From assembly GCF_900185615.1 (NCBI RefSeq), contig NZ_FYAK01000001.1:777701-841700 (forward strand): a stretch of 64,000 nucleotides of DNA, given 5' to 3'. Each line of letters opens with the position of its first letter. The first letter of the stretch is position 1. Positions 26,471 through 37,632 of this stretch are shown here, piece by piece. A model generated the notes under the pieces. It did not search any database. It saw only the letters and a program-made list of their open reading frames with translations, and was not told the DNA's origin. The DNA is from Photobacterium malacitanum (GTDB lineage Bacteria; Pseudomonadota; Gammaproteobacteria; Enterobacterales; Vibrionaceae). A program made the translations under genes and the position numbers.

Positions 26471-27607
26471 TTAGTACAGTGATGTCTTGTTGTCTTCGAT
26501 ATATTTAGTATCAAGACGACCAAACATTTTGTAGTAACACCATGCGGTGTACGCCAAGATTACCGGCACCATTACAAATGCAACAAGAGTCATAATATGT
26601 AATGTGTATTCAGATGACGTTGAATCCCAAAGAGTCAAACTCACATTTGGATCTAAGCTTGATGGCATAATGAATGGGAATGTTGCAAAACCAAACGTTA
26701 ATACCACACCAACAACAGTTAAGCTTGAGAACAAGAACGCAAAACCGCCACGATCAGCACGTGAACACAATGCGGTCAGAATTGGCATTGCCACTGCTAG
26801 AATTGGTGCAATCCACAATACAGGGTAGTTGTTATAATTAATAAACAACGCGCCTACTTGACGAACCACTTCTTTGGTTAATGGATCTGACGCCGCATTC
26901 GCTAATACTGCCGATGTCATCACATAGCCATTAATACCTTGAGCAACAAAACCCGCAATAATAAACACCACAACCATTAATAATGAAGAAATAACAGCAA
27001 CATTACGTGCACGTGCATGAATCGCGTCGGTTGTTTTCAATTGTAGGAATGCTGCACCTTGAGTGATGATCATCAATAAACTCACAACACCACACAATAG
27101 AGCAAACGGATTCAGTAAGCCAAAGAATGAACCTTTGTAGCTAGTGATCATAAATTCGTTTACTTCAAATGGTACGCCTTGCATCAGGTTACCAAAAGCA
27201 ACACCAAAAATTACAGGTGGTATAAAGCTACCAACAAAAATCGCTTTATCCCACAAATCACGCCATTTTGTATCTGTTAACTTAGAGCGGTAATCGAAAC
27301 CTAATGGACGTAACCATAGCGACGCTAACGTGATGATCATTGCAACATAAAAACCAGAGAATACTGTTGCGTAAACTAATGGCCATGCGGCAAATAATGC
27401 ACCACCCGCGGTGATCAACCAAACTTGGTTACCATCCCAGTGCGGTGCAATTGAGTTAATCATTACTCGACGCTCGTTATCTGTCTTACCAATGATTGGT
27501 GACAGCATACCAACGCCCATATCAAAACCATCTGTGATTGCAAAACCGATGCACAATACACCAATTAACACCCACCAGATGACTCGCAAGCTTTCATAAT
27601 CAAACAT
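26471..27607 (-). CDS. cydB: Cytochrome bd ubiquinol oxidase subunit II
   Basis: A 378-residue membrane protein with 9 helices. Conserved blocks include W-W-V-L-I-G-V-L-x-I-G-F-A-I-T-D-G-F-D-M-G-V-G and N-S-I-A-P-H-W-D-G-N-Q-V-W-L-I-T-A-G-G. Together with CydA it forms the high-affinity terminal oxidase used at low oxygen. It starts 18 bp after the cydA stop. Confidence 0.96.
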   Translation of the reverse strand: MFDYESLRVIWWVLIGVLCIGFAITDGFDMGVGMLSPIIGKTDNERRVMINSIAPHWDGNQVWLITAGGALFAAWPLVYATVFSGFYVAMIITLASLWLRPLGFDYRSKLTDTKWRDLWDKAIFVGSFIPPVIFGVAFGNLMQGVPFEVNEFMITSYKGSFFGLLNPFALLCGVVSLLMIITQGAAFLQLKTTDAIHARARNVAVISSLLMVVVFIIAGFVAQGINGYVMTSAVLANAASDPLTKEVVRQVGALFINYNNYPVLWIAPILAVAMPILTALCSRADRGGFAFLFSSLTVVGVVLTFGFATFPFIMPSSLDPNVSLTLWDSTSSEYTLHIMTLVAFVMVPVILAYTAWCYYKMFGRLDTKYIEDNKTSLY

Positions 27608-27625
27608 TATTCTGTTTCTCCCTGC

Positions 27626-29212
27626 TTACACTTCAACCTGACGTGAAACCACATCTTGTGCCGTATCTTTTTGTTCAAAGTGATAACGACCTGTCTTCAA
27701 GCTACTTGGACCTAAACGCGCAAACTTAAGCATTAGGTACACTTCGGCAATCAAAAACAGCGTGTAAAGTCCAATAATTGCAGCTAGCGAGAACCATAAT
27801 TGTGATGGTTCAAGGCTAGAGGCCGCCATATGTACTGGTAGAATTTCACCAACAGCCCACGGTTGACGGCCATATTCAGCCACGAACCAACCAGCTTCAA
27901 TTGCAATCCAAGGTAATGGAATACCAAACAGTGCAGCTTTAAGCACCCATTTGTTACCCGTAATTTTATGACGGCAAGATTGCACAAATGCAGCACCAAT
28001 AATGGCAAACATTAGGAAACCAGCACCAACCATGATACGGAAGCTAAAGAACAGTGGCCATACACGAGGAATGGAGTCATCAACAGCTTGTTGAATTTGT
28101 TCTGGTGTTGCATCAACAACTTTATCAGTGTAAGGCTTCAATAATAGACCGTAACCTAAATCGCCTTTTACTTCATCAAATGCGGCAATGTTAGCTGGTG
28201 TCTTATCACCTGCGCGCAGTTTCTCAAGTAACCCGTAAGCAACCATACCGTTGCGAATACGCACTTCATGTTGTTTCTTCAGATCACGAATACCCGTTAC
28301 TTGAGTATCAAGTGAACGTGTTGCAATGATACCCATTAGATATGGAATCTTAATCGCGTAATCTGTTTCCATTGTTTCTTGGTTAGGGAAACCAAATGCT
28401 GTGAATGCTGCAGGTGCAGGTTCAGTATGCCATTCAGCTTCAATCGCCGCTAACTTGGTTTTTTGAACATCACCTAATTCATAACCAGATTCATCACCAA
28501 GGATCATTACTGAAACAATTGATGCTAAACCAAATGCAGCTGCAATCGCGAATGAACGACGTGCAAAAGCAATATCACGTCCTTTTAGTAAGTAGTAAGA
28601 ACTTACACCAAGGATAAACATCGCACCACATACATAACCTGATGCAACAGTGTGAACGAATTTAACCTGAGCAACAGGGTTAAATACAACGTCCGCAAAG
28701 CTCACCATTTCCATACGCATGGTTTCAAAGTTGAAATCCGCGCCTACAGGGTTTTGCATCCAGCCATTGGCAATAAGAATCCATAACGCTGAGAAGTTAG
28801 AACCTAACGCTACTAACCATGTCACGACAAGGTGTTGACGTTTTGATAGACGATCCCAGCCAAAAAAGAACATACCGACTAAAGTGGATTCGAGGAAAAA
28901 CGCCATCAGTGCTTCGATTGCTAACGGCGCACCGAAAATATCACCAACGTAGTGAGAATAATAAGCCCAGTTTGTACCAAACTGGAATTCCATAGATAGG
29001 CCAGTAGCCACACCTAACGCAAAGTTAATCGCGAAAAGCTTACCCCAGAACTTTGTCATGTCCTTGTAGATTTGCTTGCCGGTCATTACATAAACCGACT
29101 CCATAATGGCTAATAAGAAAGCCATACCTAGAGTCAATGGAACGAACAAAAAGTGATACATAGCTGTTAAAGCGAACTGTAACCGCGATAGTTCGACGAC
29201 ATCAGTTAACAT
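27626..29212 (-). CDS. cydA: Cytochrome bd ubiquinol oxidase subunit I
   Basis: A 528-residue membrane subunit with the haem b595 ligand His20 in the start block [14 protein letters not shown]. The quinol-binding Q-loop lies in the long hydrophilic segment around 240-380, with the [13 protein letters not shown] block. G-W-M-Q-N-P-V-G is also present. It oxidises ubiquinol and reduces O2 to water. The length is close to E. coli (522). The upstream region holds two FNR-type boxes. Confidence 0.97.
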   Translation of the reverse strand: MLTDVVELSRLQFALTAMYHFLFVPLTLGMAFLLAIMESVYVMTGKQIYKDMTKFWGKLFAINFALGVATGLSMEFQFGTNWAYYSHYVGDIFGAPLAIEALMAFFLESTLVGMFFFGWDRLSKRQHLVVTWLVALGSNFSALWILIANGWMQNPVGADFNFETMRMEMVSFADVVFNPVAQVKFVHTVASGYVCGAMFILGVSSYYLLKGRDIAFARRSFAIAAAFGLASIVSVMILGDESGYELGDVQKTKLAAIEAEWHTEPAPAAFTAFGFPNQETMETDYAIKIPYLMGIIATRSLDTQVTGIRDLKKQHEVRIRNGMVAYGLLEKLRAGDKTPANIAAFDEVKGDLGYGLLLKPYTDKVVDATPEQIQQAVDDSIPRVWPLFFSFRIMVGAGFLMFAIIGAAFVQSCRHKITGNKWVLKAALFGIPLPWIAIEAGWFVAEYGRQPWAVGEILPVHMAASSLEPSQLWFSLAAIIGLYTLFLIAEVYLMLKFARLGPSSLKTGRYHFEQKDTAQDVVSRQVEV

Positions 29213-29472
29213 TGATAACTCCTTTTTTCACCAGGCTGACTGGTGCAGTACTACACAGTGTACCGATTATTGGGTTTAGCCAATCGTAGATAACAAACCG
29301 CAATATTGGTGATCTTCCTGATCGCATTTATCATGTTGATAATGGCGTCCATTCTATTGTTGCAGTTTTGTACCAAAAATATTGTTTTACTGTTATTCTA
29401 CAGCTAATAAAGTCAAGCCTAATATTACAGATATCAGCAATAATCTTCAAAGTATTTATTAATAGTTTTGCT

Positions 29473-29486
29473 TTGATATTTATCAA
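29473..29486. promoter_or_regulatory. FNR-type box TTGATATTTATCAA
   Basis: This is a perfect match to TTGAT-N4-ATCAA, 261 bp upstream of the cydA start. It suggests oxygen-dependent control of cydABX by an FNR homologue. Confidence 0.7.
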
Positions 29487-29522
29487 ATAAAACACCGCAT
29501 GAAGACACCCAACGCGCTCAAC

Positions 29523-29536
29523 TTGATCTACATCAA
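29523..29536. promoter_or_regulatory. FNR-type box TTGATCTACATCAA
   Basis: A second perfect TTGAT-N4-ATCAA, 50 bp further upstream (centre to centre). Two boxes about five helical turns apart suggest cooperative binding at the cyd promoter. Confidence 0.7.
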
Positions 29537-30167
29537 TAAATACTAAGTTTCTGACTGCTCAATGAAAATTTATGTTAATTCTATTTTTAACCCAGGCTTA
29601 ATGAATTGACACATCACAACACAATCCATTTTCATTTGATCATAAGTTGCATCATTTCAACAATGTTAGCATGGCGTAAAAATCACAAAAAAATCATTAA
29701 TAAACAATGCACTATAATATCCTCTCACCCCATTAATTTATCGCTAAAAAGAATTCAAAAACACCATAGTTATTCTGTATTTTTTATTAAAAATAACATC
29801 AAAGAATAAAAATCCATTTTATTACATGCTATTACAATAAACCCGCCTTGTTTTCTATGACTTTTTAGTCAAAACAGACCTGAGTGATCATTTTGTATTA
29901 AATAGATTTTAATAATGAAGAGTATGTTTAAATTTAAGAATGACTTCATAATAGAAAAATATTCTATTTTAATGCCAATCTATCACTATAATCAGCCACC
30001 AACTGCACAATAATACGACGATCAGCTAACGATAAAATAACACTACTACGATTATTATAATTAATACCCAATAGTAAATGTTATTAAATGGTAATCATTG
30101 TTATTTTAATTAACGTTATTTAGTGATAATTATATTTGTTGTTCCATTCTGATAATGTCGATATATA

Positions 30168-30198
30168 AAAAAACGAGATTATAATAATCTCGTTTTTG
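30168..30198 (-). terminator. ruvAB terminator
   Basis: AAAAACGAGATTAT and ATAATCTCGTTTTT form a near-perfect stem, 21 bp past the ruvB stop. Confidence 0.9.
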
Positions 30199-30219
30199 AT
30201 GGTTATATCTTATTTAGTC

Positions 30220-31236
30220 TTATTTTGTTTTAGGTATATCAAGCCCAAAATGTAAATAAGCACGCTGGGTAGCAATACGTCCCCGTGGCGTTCGTTGTAA
30301 AAAACCTTGCTGAATTAAATAAGGCTCAAGCACATCTTCAATGGTATCTTTTTCTTCACCAATTGCCGCTGCAAGGTTATCTAAACCAACAGGTCCACCC
30401 ATAAATTTATCAATAATTGCCATTAATAGTTTACGGTCCATATAATCAAAACCGCTGCTATCTACGTCGAGCATATCGAGGGCTTTACTGGCAACATTAG
30501 GACAAATATGGCCATCACTTTTTACTTCAGCGTAATCACGTACGCGACGCAATAGTCGATTTGCAATACGTGGCGTTCCGCGAGCACGCATTGCCATTTC
30601 CATTGCGCCACCCTCTTCAAGTGATAAACCAAGATAGCTAGCACTGCGCGATACAATATCTTTAAGATCGTCGACCTTGTAATACTCTAACCGTTGAGTA
30701 ATACCAAAACGATCGCGCAATGGCGATGTTAACGATCCCGCACGTGTTGTTGCACCAATTAAGGTAAATGGTGGCAAATCAATTTTAATCGAGCGTGCGG
30801 CAGGCCCTTCACCAATCATGATATCTAATTGATAATCCTCCATTGCTGGATAAAGAATTTCTTCTACTTGCGGGCTTAAACGGTGTATTTCATCAATAAA
30901 TAATACATCGTTCTCTTCAAGGTTAGTCAATAATGCAGCTAAATCACCCGCTTTTTCAAGTACAGGGCCAGAAGTGGTGCGAATACTCACTCCCATTTCA
31001 TTAGCGACAATATTCGCTAGCGTTGTTTTACCTAAACCTGGAGGACCAAAAATCAATAGATGATCGAGCGCTTCGTTACGACGTCTCGCCGCTTGAATAA
31101 AGATTTCCATTTGATCACGAACGTGATCTTGACCTTGATAATCACTGAGTAATTTCGGACGAATAGCACGATCAATAATATCATCTTCGCGTGGTGTTTC
31201 GAAATTACTGGAAACCAGTCTATCGGCTTCAATCAT
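30220..31236 (-). CDS. ruvB: Holliday junction branch migration ATPase RuvB
   Basis: A 338-residue AAA+ motor. Walker A is [11 protein letters not shown] (about 64-74), Walker [10 protein letters not shown], sensor 1 G-A-T-T-R-A-G and the C-terminal winged helix has T-P-R-G-R. With RuvA it drives branch migration at recombination intermediates. It starts 27 bp after ruvA and is co-transcribed with it. Confidence 0.97.
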   Translation of the reverse strand: MIEADRLVSSNFETPREDDIIDRAIRPKLLSDYQGQDHVRDQMEIFIQAARRRNEALDHLLIFGPPGLGKTTLANIVANEMGVSIRTTSGPVLEKAGDLAALLTNLEENDVLFIDEIHRLSPQVEEILYPAMEDYQLDIMIGEGPAARSIKIDLPPFTLIGATTRAGSLTSPLRDRFGITQRLEYYKVDDLKDIVSRSASYLGLSLEEGGAMEMAMRARGTPRIANRLLRRVRDYAEVKSDGHICPNVASKALDMLDVDSSGFDYMDRKLLMAIIDKFMGGPVGLDNLAAAIGEEKDTIEDVLEPYLIQQGFLQRTPRGRIATQRAYLHFGLDIPKTK

Positions 31237-31263
31237 AATAAATACCTATTAGAGGATGTGTAA

Positions 31264-31887
31264 TTACACCATTGAACGAAGTGCATCACGAATAATCGCT
31301 TCACTAGTCATGTCAGGTTGAGAGACTTGTGCTACAACTTTGGCTGCGATTTGTGGTTTATAACCTAACGCCACTAACGCACTAACGGCTTCATCTTCAG
31401 CACGTGCTTGCGCTGCTGGATGTTGAATTTCAGCATTAGACGCTGCGGTGTCGAGTGCCGCAGTAAATAAATCGCCTTCGCCCCACCCCTTCAGACGATC
31501 TTTCATCTCAACCACTAATCGTTCAGCGGTTTTCTTACCCACGCCTGGAATTTTAACCAGTGTAGTAACATCTTCTAATTCGACACTGCGCACAAATTGA
31601 CTTGCTGTCATTGCCGATAAAATCGCGAGTCCTAATTTAGGTCCGACACCATTGGCTTTAATCACTTCGCGGAATAATTCACGCTCACTTTTTTTATTAA
31701 AGCCATACAATAATTGTGCATCTTCACGCACCACAAAGTGAGTAAAAATAATCGCTTCTTGACCAATATCTGGTAACTCATAGAAACAACTCATTGGCAT
31801 TTGTACTTCATAGCCAATGCCGCCCACTTCTAATAGTACTTCTGGTGGCTGTTTTTCAATCACAATTCCGCGTAGTCGGCCAATCAC
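31264..31887 (-). CDS. ruvA: Holliday junction DNA-binding protein RuvA
   Basis: A 207-residue protein with an N-terminal OB fold (M-I-G-R-L-R-G), paired helix-hairpin-helix motifs ([14 protein letters not shown] and [12 protein letters not shown]) and a C-terminal domain contacting RuvB. The start is GTG. It lies 185 bp from ruvC, with a terminator in between, so ruvAB has its own promoter. Confidence 0.97.
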   Translation of the reverse strand: MIGRLRGIVIEKQPPEVLLEVGGIGYEVQMPMSCFYELPDIGQEAIIFTHFVVREDAQLLYGFNKKSERELFREVIKANGVGPKLGLAILSAMTASQFVRSVELEDVTTLVKIPGVGKKTAERLVVEMKDRLKGWGEGDLFTAALDTAASNAEIQHPAAQARAEDEAVSALVALGYKPQIAAKVVAQVSQPDMTSEAIIRDALRSMV

Positions 31888-32022
31888 AACATCATCTCTA
31901 TAATAGGAAGTAAACTGACACTAGAATAGTAAACTACTGGATCAATATCCAGCCCTTTATGTGTGATCTTTACTAAACCAAGTGAGAAAACGTCCAATAC
32001 GTGATCTCATAAAATTAAGTCG

Positions 32023-32052
32023 ATAAAAAAGCAGCGACGGCTGCTTTTTTAT
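32023..32052 (-). terminator. Terminator after ruvC
   Basis: AAAAAAGCAGC and GCTGCTTTTTT form a stem with a CGACG loop, 21 bp past the ruvC stop. It separates ruvC from ruvAB. Confidence 0.85.
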
Positions 32053-32072
32053 AACCACGATAACCAAATCAA

Positions 32073-32594
32073 TTAACGATAACGACCGCGACGGGCAGTG
32101 GTCGCTTTACCAGCCATCGCAATTAAGGTTTTATGTGTATGGGCATGACAAATAGCAATAGCTAACGCATCAGCAGCATCGGCTTGAGGTTTTCCTTCGA
32201 GCTTAAGTACTGAGCACACCATATGTTGCACTTGAGCTTTATCTGCACCACCGTTACCAACAACGGCTTGCTTTATTAGTCGCGCTGCATATTCACTGAC
32301 CGGTAAATCGGCATTCACAGCAGCAACAATCGCACTACCACGTGCTTGGCCGAGCTTGATCGCAGAGCTGGCATTTTTGCCCATAAACACTTGTTCAATC
32401 GCAAAACAATCAGGTTGAAATTGAGTAATAACCTCAGAAACCCCTGCATAAATCTGTTTTAATCGACCGGGAATATCTGGACATGAGGTGCGAATACACC
32501 CACTACCTAAATATTCAAGTTTACGTCCGACTTGACGAATAACACCATAACCCGTGATCCTTGAACCGGGGTCAATACCTAAAATAATTGACAT
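32073..32594 (-). CDS. ruvC: Crossover junction endodeoxyribonuclease RuvC
   Basis: A 173-residue resolvase of the RNase-H fold. Catalytic acidic residues are visible in I-L-G-I-D-P-G-S-R (Asp7), A-I-E-Q-V-F (Glu in the second block) and D-A-A-D-A-L-A-I-A near the C-terminus. It nicks Holliday junctions symmetrically. It follows yebC by 20 bp, so yebC-ruvC is one operon ending in the terminator above. Confidence 0.97.
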   Translation of the reverse strand: MSIILGIDPGSRITGYGVIRQVGRKLEYLGSGCIRTSCPDIPGRLKQIYAGVSEVITQFQPDCFAIEQVFMGKNASSAIKLGQARGSAIVAAVNADLPVSEYAARLIKQAVVGNGGADKAQVQHMVCSVLKLEGKPQADAADALAIAICHAHTHKTLIAMAGKATTARRGRYR

Positions 32595-32614
32595 TTATAT
32601 TCCGAAGCAAACAC

Positions 32615-33361
32615 TTACTCTAGTGCTGCAGCAACTTCATCTGACATGTCACCATTATGATAAACTTCTTGAACATCATCCAGATCTTCTAACGCATCAA
32701 TTAACCTTAACAGTTTAGGTGCTGTTGTTATGTCCAATTCCGCTTTAGTTGACGGAACTAATGTTACTTCTGCATTTTCAGCAACAAAGCCTGCATTATC
32801 TAACGCATCTTTTACAGAACCAAAGTCAGCTGGTGTGGTATAAACATCAATTGAGCCATCATCATTGGTTTCAATGTCGTCTGCGCCAGATTCTAATGCA
32901 ACTTCCATTACAGCATCTTCATCTAATCCTGTTGCGTAGGAAATAACGCCTTTCTTTTCAAAAAGGTAACTTACACTGCCATCAGTTCCTAAATTACCAC
33001 CAGCTTTAGAAAAAGCATGACGTACACCAGATACAGTACGATTACGATTATCGGTCATACACTCAACCATCACCGCAGTGCCGGCTGGACCATAACCTTC
33101 ATAAATGACCGTTTCAACACCTTCGTCGCCTTCACCGCCAGCACCACGGCTAGCTGCACGGTTAATGGTGTCGCGCGTCATATTATTTGATAATGCTTTA
33201 TCAATCGCAGCACGTAGACGAGGATTATTCTCAGGTTCAGCACCACCTTCTTTGGCTGCAACGGTAATTTCACGAATTAGCTTGGTGAAAATTTTACCTC
33301 GTTTAGCATCTTGCGCGGCCTTGCGGTGTTTAATATTGGCAAATTTACTGTGACCAGCCAT
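32615..33361 (-). CDS. yebC: YebC/PmpR family transcriptional regulator
   Basis: A 248-residue TACO1/YebC family protein, starting [25 protein letters not shown]. The signature N-P-R-L-R-x-A-I and I-Y-E-G-Y-G-P-x-G blocks are present. Homologues act as transcriptional regulators or assist translation of proline-rich stretches. The linkage to ruvC is widely conserved. A poly-acidic C-terminus is present. Confidence 0.95.
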   Translation of the reverse strand: MAGHSKFANIKHRKAAQDAKRGKIFTKLIREITVAAKEGGAEPENNPRLRAAIDKALSNNMTRDTINRAASRGAGGEGDEGVETVIYEGYGPAGTAVMVECMTDNRNRTVSGVRHAFSKAGGNLGTDGSVSYLFEKKGVISYATGLDEDAVMEVALESGADDIETNDDGSIDVYTTPADFGSVKDALDNAGFVAENAEVTLVPSTKAELDITTAPKLLRLIDALEDLDDVQEVYHNGDMSDEVAAALE

Positions 33362-33469
33362 GGGTATCTCCTGCTGCTATTAATTAATATCCTCTAAAAA
33401 ACATAAACTAAATGCAGCATGAAAGCGAACAAAAGACTTTTACCAAAACAGTGTTAAATCTAACAGTTA

Positions 33470-33510
33470 TAAAAAAAGCCAATCCCTATATTAGGTGATT
33501 GGCTTATTTT
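33470..33510 (-). terminator. aspS terminator
   Basis: AAAGCCAATC and GATTGGCTT arms with a short T-run on the minus strand, 50 bp past the aspS stop. Confidence 0.75.
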
Positions 33511-33559
33511 AAGCTGCCCTTTAAACGCTTGAAGCTAAGTGGCAGTTAACAACATAAGA

Positions 33560-35344
33560 TTACTCTTGATCTTGTTCTTTTTTCTTTGCAATGTTTACAG
33601 CAATAGAAAGCTCTTCTAATGATGCAGGGTTTGCTAGGCTTGGTGCATCAGTCAATAGACATGCTGCTGCTGTTGTTTTAGGGAACGCAATAACATCACG
33701 AATGTTATCAGTACCACAAAGTAGCATTACCAAACGGTCAAGACCAAATGCAAGACCTGCATGTGGTGGTGTACCAAACTGCAGTGCGTCAAGTAAGAAA
33801 CCAAACTTCAGACGTTGCTCTTCAGTTGAGATACCTAAAATATCAAATACTGTCGACTGCATTTCTGAGTTGTGAATACGTACAGAACCTCCGCCCACTT
33901 CATAACCATTGATAACCATATCATACGCATTTGATAGCGCAGCTGCAGGGTTCGCTGCAAGTTCTTCAGGGGTTAGGTTCAGTGGTGAAGTAAATGGGTG
34001 GTGCATTGCAGACAATGAACCATCTTCATTTTCTTCAAACATTGGGAAATCAACAACCCAAAGTGGTTTCCATGCGGACTTATCAGTTAATTCTAGATCT
34101 TCACCTAGTTTCAGACGAAGTGCGCCCATAGCTTCAGTTACAACACGCTTGCTATCAGCACCAAATAGAATGATATCGCCAGATTCAGCTTGAGTACGCT
34201 CAAGAAGATTAGCCACCACTTCTTCGTTTAGGAACTTAGCCACTGGAGATTGAACACCCTCAATACCTGCAGCGCGATCGTTAACCTTCATCCATGCTAA
34301 GCCTTTCGCACCGTAAATGCCGACAAACTTAGTGTATTCATCAATTTGCTTACGGCTTAGCGATGCGCCACCAGGTACACGAATGACAGCAACGCGACCT
34401 TTAGGATCATTTGCTGGTGCAGAGAATACTTGGAACTCAACATCTTTAAGAATATCAGCAACATCAACTAACTCTAGTGGGTTACGTAGATCCGGCTTAT
34501 CAGAGCCGAAACGACGTGCTGCTTCTTCAAATGTCATTACAGGGAATGCGCCAAGATCTACGTTTAGTAGTTCTTTCCACATATCTGTGATCATTTTTTC
34601 AGTTGTCGCACGCACTTGATCTGCTGACATGAAAGATGTTTCGATATCGATTTGAGTAAATTCAGGCTGACGGTCAGCACGTAAATCTTCATCACGGAAA
34701 CATTTAACGATTTGGTAGTAACGATCAAAACCAGACATCATTAACAGCTGCTTAAATAGCTGTGGTGATTGTGGTAGTGCGTAGAATTTACCTTTATGAA
34801 CACGACTTGGTACTAGGTAGTCACGTGCACCTTCAGGTGTTGCTTTTGTTAGTACCGGTGTTTCGATATCAAGGAATGCATTATCATCAAGGAAACGACG
34901 TACAAAGCTTGATGCTTTAGCGCGAAGTTTGATGCGATCGCTCATTTCTGGACGACGAAGATCTAAATAACGGTATTTAAGGCGTTGCTCTTCTGAGTTC
35001 TTTTGGTTGAAATCAAGTGGTAACGCTTCTGAACGGTTGATAATTTCAAGGCCAGTTGCATAAATTTCAACTTCACCTGTTGCCATGTCTTTATTGCATT
35101 GGCTTTCAGGACGCTCACGCACTTCACCCGTTAGACGAATACAAAACTCGTTACGTAATTGGTTAGCTAGTCCGAAGATCTCAGTCATGTCAGGATCAAT
35201 AACAACCTGAACCACACCTTCGCGATCACGCATATCAATAAAGATAAGACCGCCCAAATCACGGCGACGGTTAACCCAACCGCATAAATCTACTGTTTGT
35301 CCTGCAAGGGACTTATTTAGGTGTCCACAATAATGGGTGCGCAT
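33560..35344 (-). CDS. aspS: Aspartyl-tRNA synthetase
   Basis: A 594-residue class IIb synthetase. It has an N-terminal OB anticodon-binding domain ([22 protein letters not shown]), a motif 2 block with [18 protein letters not shown], a bacterial GAD insertion domain and motif 3 in [12 protein letters not shown]. It charges tRNA-Asp. The size is typical of the bacterial type. Divergent from the DUF72 gene; aspS next to yecE also occurs in E. coli. Confidence 0.97.
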   Translation of the reverse strand: MRTHYCGHLNKSLAGQTVDLCGWVNRRRDLGGLIFIDMRDREGVVQVVIDPDMTEIFGLANQLRNEFCIRLTGEVRERPESQCNKDMATGEVEIYATGLEIINRSEALPLDFNQKNSEEQRLKYRYLDLRRPEMSDRIKLRAKASSFVRRFLDDNAFLDIETPVLTKATPEGARDYLVPSRVHKGKFYALPQSPQLFKQLLMMSGFDRYYQIVKCFRDEDLRADRQPEFTQIDIETSFMSADQVRATTEKMITDMWKELLNVDLGAFPVMTFEEAARRFGSDKPDLRNPLELVDVADILKDVEFQVFSAPANDPKGRVAVIRVPGGASLSRKQIDEYTKFVGIYGAKGLAWMKVNDRAAGIEGVQSPVAKFLNEEVVANLLERTQAESGDIILFGADSKRVVTEAMGALRLKLGEDLELTDKSAWKPLWVVDFPMFEENEDGSLSAMHHPFTSPLNLTPEELAANPAAALSNAYDMVINGYEVGGGSVRIHNSEMQSTVFDILGISTEEQRLKFGFLLDALQFGTPPHAGLAFGLDRLVMLLCGTDNIRDVIAFPKTTAAACLLTDAPSLANPASLEELSIAVNIAKKKEQDQE

Positions 35345-35671
35345 AAGAAATTCCCAATCTATATATTTAGCATGCTTGTGTTTAAGTTACAGTTTACTGT
35401 TAACCAAAGCACAACTGGTTCAATCCCGACCGCTTGCTGTCTAATTTACGCATAAAATTGGATAGCAAGCCGGCCAAGAGGCAAAAATAACGCGCTATTA
35501 TACCCAAACAGCCTCCGTTTGCGAAGTTAACCGCACGTTTATTCGCACGATCTACCACCAATCAAAAATGGAATCCTCAATGATCTTTTTCTAATAACGG
35601 TAATTTAAGCTTTTCTTGAACGAATACTTTAAAATTAAACCGTATTGATCTTAACTCCATTGAGGATATTC
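35345..35671. other. Divergent promoter region between aspS and the DUF72 gene
   Basis: It presumably holds both promoters. No clear hairpin, T-box-like structure or regulatory motif was recognised. Confidence 0.4.
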
Positions 35672-36568
35672 ATGACAAAGGCTATGACTTGCAGTGCGTT
35701 ACCATTGCGATTAGGGTTAACTCAGTGGTCACATAATCATTGGATTCAAAGCTTATACGGTAAAGGCTGCAAAAGTGGCGATCGTCTAGCGCGTTATGCC
35801 GAAATATTTACTACCGTTGAAGGTAATACCACCTTCTATGCCACACCCAGTATGACAACGGTGCAAAAGTGGCATGATGCCACCCCTGATCATTTTCGTT
35901 TTACGTTTAAACTGCCACAAGCGATTACTCACCAACAACAACTCCGCCATTGTGATCAAGCTGTTACTGATTTTCTCAATACGATGCACGTTTTAACACC
36001 TAAAACCGCGATCTGGAAAATTCAATTACCTGCTCAATTTGGCCCGGATGCATTACCAGTATTAGCCCAATTTCTGAATAAATTGCCATCACACCTCACC
36101 ACAGGGGTTGAAGTTCGTCATCCTGAATTTTTTACCAAAGGCGCTGCCGAAAAAGCGCTTAACCGCTTATTAATTGAAAAAAACAGCAATCGAATCATTA
36201 TGGATAGTCGACCGCTGTTCTCGGCCCAAGCTACCACAGCAGCAATTATTGAAGCTCAACGCAAAAAGCCTCGCTTACCCGTGCATGCGATAGCCACTGC
36301 TAATAACCCCGTGATTCGGTTTATCGGTCATCCAAATGATAGCCATAATGATCCTTTCTTTAATAATTGGTTACAGCGTATTCCTTTATGGCTGGCTGAA
36401 GGCAAACAACCGTATCTGTTTATTCATTCGCCCGATAACAACCATGCGCCTGAATCGGCTGTCCGTTTATACAAAAACTTACAACATAAAATGGCATCAA
36501 TCATTAGTCTGCCTGATGTTGAATTACCATTACATCAACTACAGAATCAGCAAATTAAACTTCTATAA
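35672..36568 (+). CDS. yecE: DUF72 family protein (YecE-like)
   Basis: A 298-residue protein of the DUF72 TIM-barrel family. Family hallmarks are L-G-L-T-Q-W-S-x-x-x-W, Y-A-E-I-F-T-T-V-E-G-N-T-T-F-Y and F-x-F-K-L-P-Q-A-I-T-H, with E-V-R-H-P-E-F-F following. Its reaction is unknown. The frame extends 9 codons upstream to a TTG, but GAGGAT lies just before this ATG. It converges with the beta-lactamase gene after 20 bp without an obvious terminator. Confidence 0.85.
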   Translation: MTKAMTCSALPLRLGLTQWSHNHWIQSLYGKGCKSGDRLARYAEIFTTVEGNTTFYATPSMTTVQKWHDATPDHFRFTFKLPQAITHQQQLRHCDQAVTDFLNTMHVLTPKTAIWKIQLPAQFGPDALPVLAQFLNKLPSHLTTGVEVRHPEFFTKGAAEKALNRLLIEKNSNRIIMDSRPLFSAQATTAAIIEAQRKKPRLPVHAIATANNPVIRFIGHPNDSHNDPFFNNWLQRIPLWLAEGKQPYLFIHSPDNNHAPESAVRLYKNLQHKMASIISLPDVELPLHQLQNQQIKLL

Positions 36569-36588
36569 TCACGGATTAACACGGGCTA

Positions 36589-37473
36589 TCAGTGTGGCTC
36601 AACAATATGATATTTATTGAAAATTCTTGCACTGATACTCGCTACTACTTGGTTTAATTCTGGCAATGTTTTAAGCTTTGAGTTATCTATGAAAATACCA
36701 ATAAACAATGGCTTGTGTTGTTTATTCCATACCATTGCCGTCAGAGTTCGTGAGCCATTAACACCACCACCACTACGATCTGCGATTTTCCATCCTGTAG
36801 GTAATACTGCTCGTGCCAAACCATCAGATACCATATTATTGGTCATCCAAAATTTTAATTGGGCTTTATTTTCACTATCTAACACATTTCCTGTTAATAA
36901 CTTTTTAATGGTATTCATCATAGCAATTGGCGTGGTCGTATCATTTTGGGCTCCTTTTTCAACATAGTTTACCTTAGGTTCAAAATGATCAAGCCGCGTT
37001 GTTTTATCACCAATCATTCGTAAAAACTTAGTCACTCCTTGTGGACCACCCACCTGTACCAATGCTAAGTTCGCCGCATAATTATCACTCATTAACATTG
37101 CAGCCCCACAAACACTTTGCAGTGACATTTGCCCACCAAACCTTTGACCATCAGCGCCAACAAAATTTTGAGTAATAGGATTCCAATTAATAAGACCAGC
37201 TTTAGTTACCTTGATTTTATTAGTCAAACTTAACTTATGCTGTTGCACGTCATATAACACATTAGCGCAAACCAATGTTTTAAAAGCACTCATCATGGGA
37301 AACCTTTTATTTCCATTGAAATTCCATGATGTATTTGTTTGTGAATCAAAAACAGCAACCCCTATCTTGCCATCAATTTGCTGTTCTGTTTGACGTAATG
37401 TGATATCTAAATCTGAAGCTAAAACGGTAAATGAACATAAAGAGAACAAGGCGAATAAAAATAACCTTTTCAT
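36589..37473 (-). CDS. Class A beta-lactamase, carbenicillinase (CARB)-like
   Basis: A 294-residue periplasmic serine beta-lactamase with a signal peptide (about 1-19). Catalytic elements are S62-A-F-K65 (Ambler S70-x-x-K73), S129-D-N131 (S130-D-N), E165-P-K-V-N169 (the omega-loop E166) and R233-S-G235 in place of the usual K234-T/S-G. Arg at 234 is the hallmark of the CARB/PSE carbenicillinase branch. All catalytic residues are intact, so it should hydrolyse penicillins. AGGA precedes the ATG; the 15-codon longer frame lacks a signal-peptide start. Divergent from an AmpR-like gene. Confidence 0.88.
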   Translation of the reverse strand: MKRLFLFALFSLCSFTVLASDLDITLRQTEQQIDGKIGVAVFDSQTNTSWNFNGNKRFPMMSAFKTLVCANVLYDVQQHKLSLTNKIKVTKAGLINWNPITQNFVGADGQRFGGQMSLQSVCGAAMLMSDNYAANLALVQVGGPQGVTKFLRMIGDKTTRLDHFEPKVNYVEKGAQNDTTTPIAMMNTIKKLLTGNVLDSENKAQLKFWMTNNMVSDGLARAVLPTGWKIADRSGGGVNGSRTLTAMVWNKQHKPLFIGIFIDNSKLKTLPELNQVVASISARIFNKYHIVEPH

Positions 37474-37632
37474 TATTAAATTTCCTAAAATAACGTTGTG
37501 AAAGCACAGACTAATCAATTAATAACATTCATCACAACACACCATTTCTACTAACAGCCCCTAATTTTTCTTATATCTCTATGGCTAGATTCACTTTGAC
37601 ATTGCCCCCAAAAGCCTTTTAAATATTGCAGT

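Larger units (their letters stand above)
29213..30219. other. Long AT-rich intergenic region upstream of cydA
   Basis: About 1 kb between cydA and ruvB, both on the minus strand. It contains the two FNR boxes and the ruvB terminator near its far end. Between about 29540 and 30165 I see no gene, RNA or repeat. A 67-codon plus-strand frame at 29606 was judged spurious. Confidence 0.5.

Noticed and set aside
29606..29809. 67-codon plus-strand frame upstream of cydA
   Set aside because: Low-complexity His/Ile/Lys-rich translation of AT-rich DNA, no ribosome binding site and no recognisable family.
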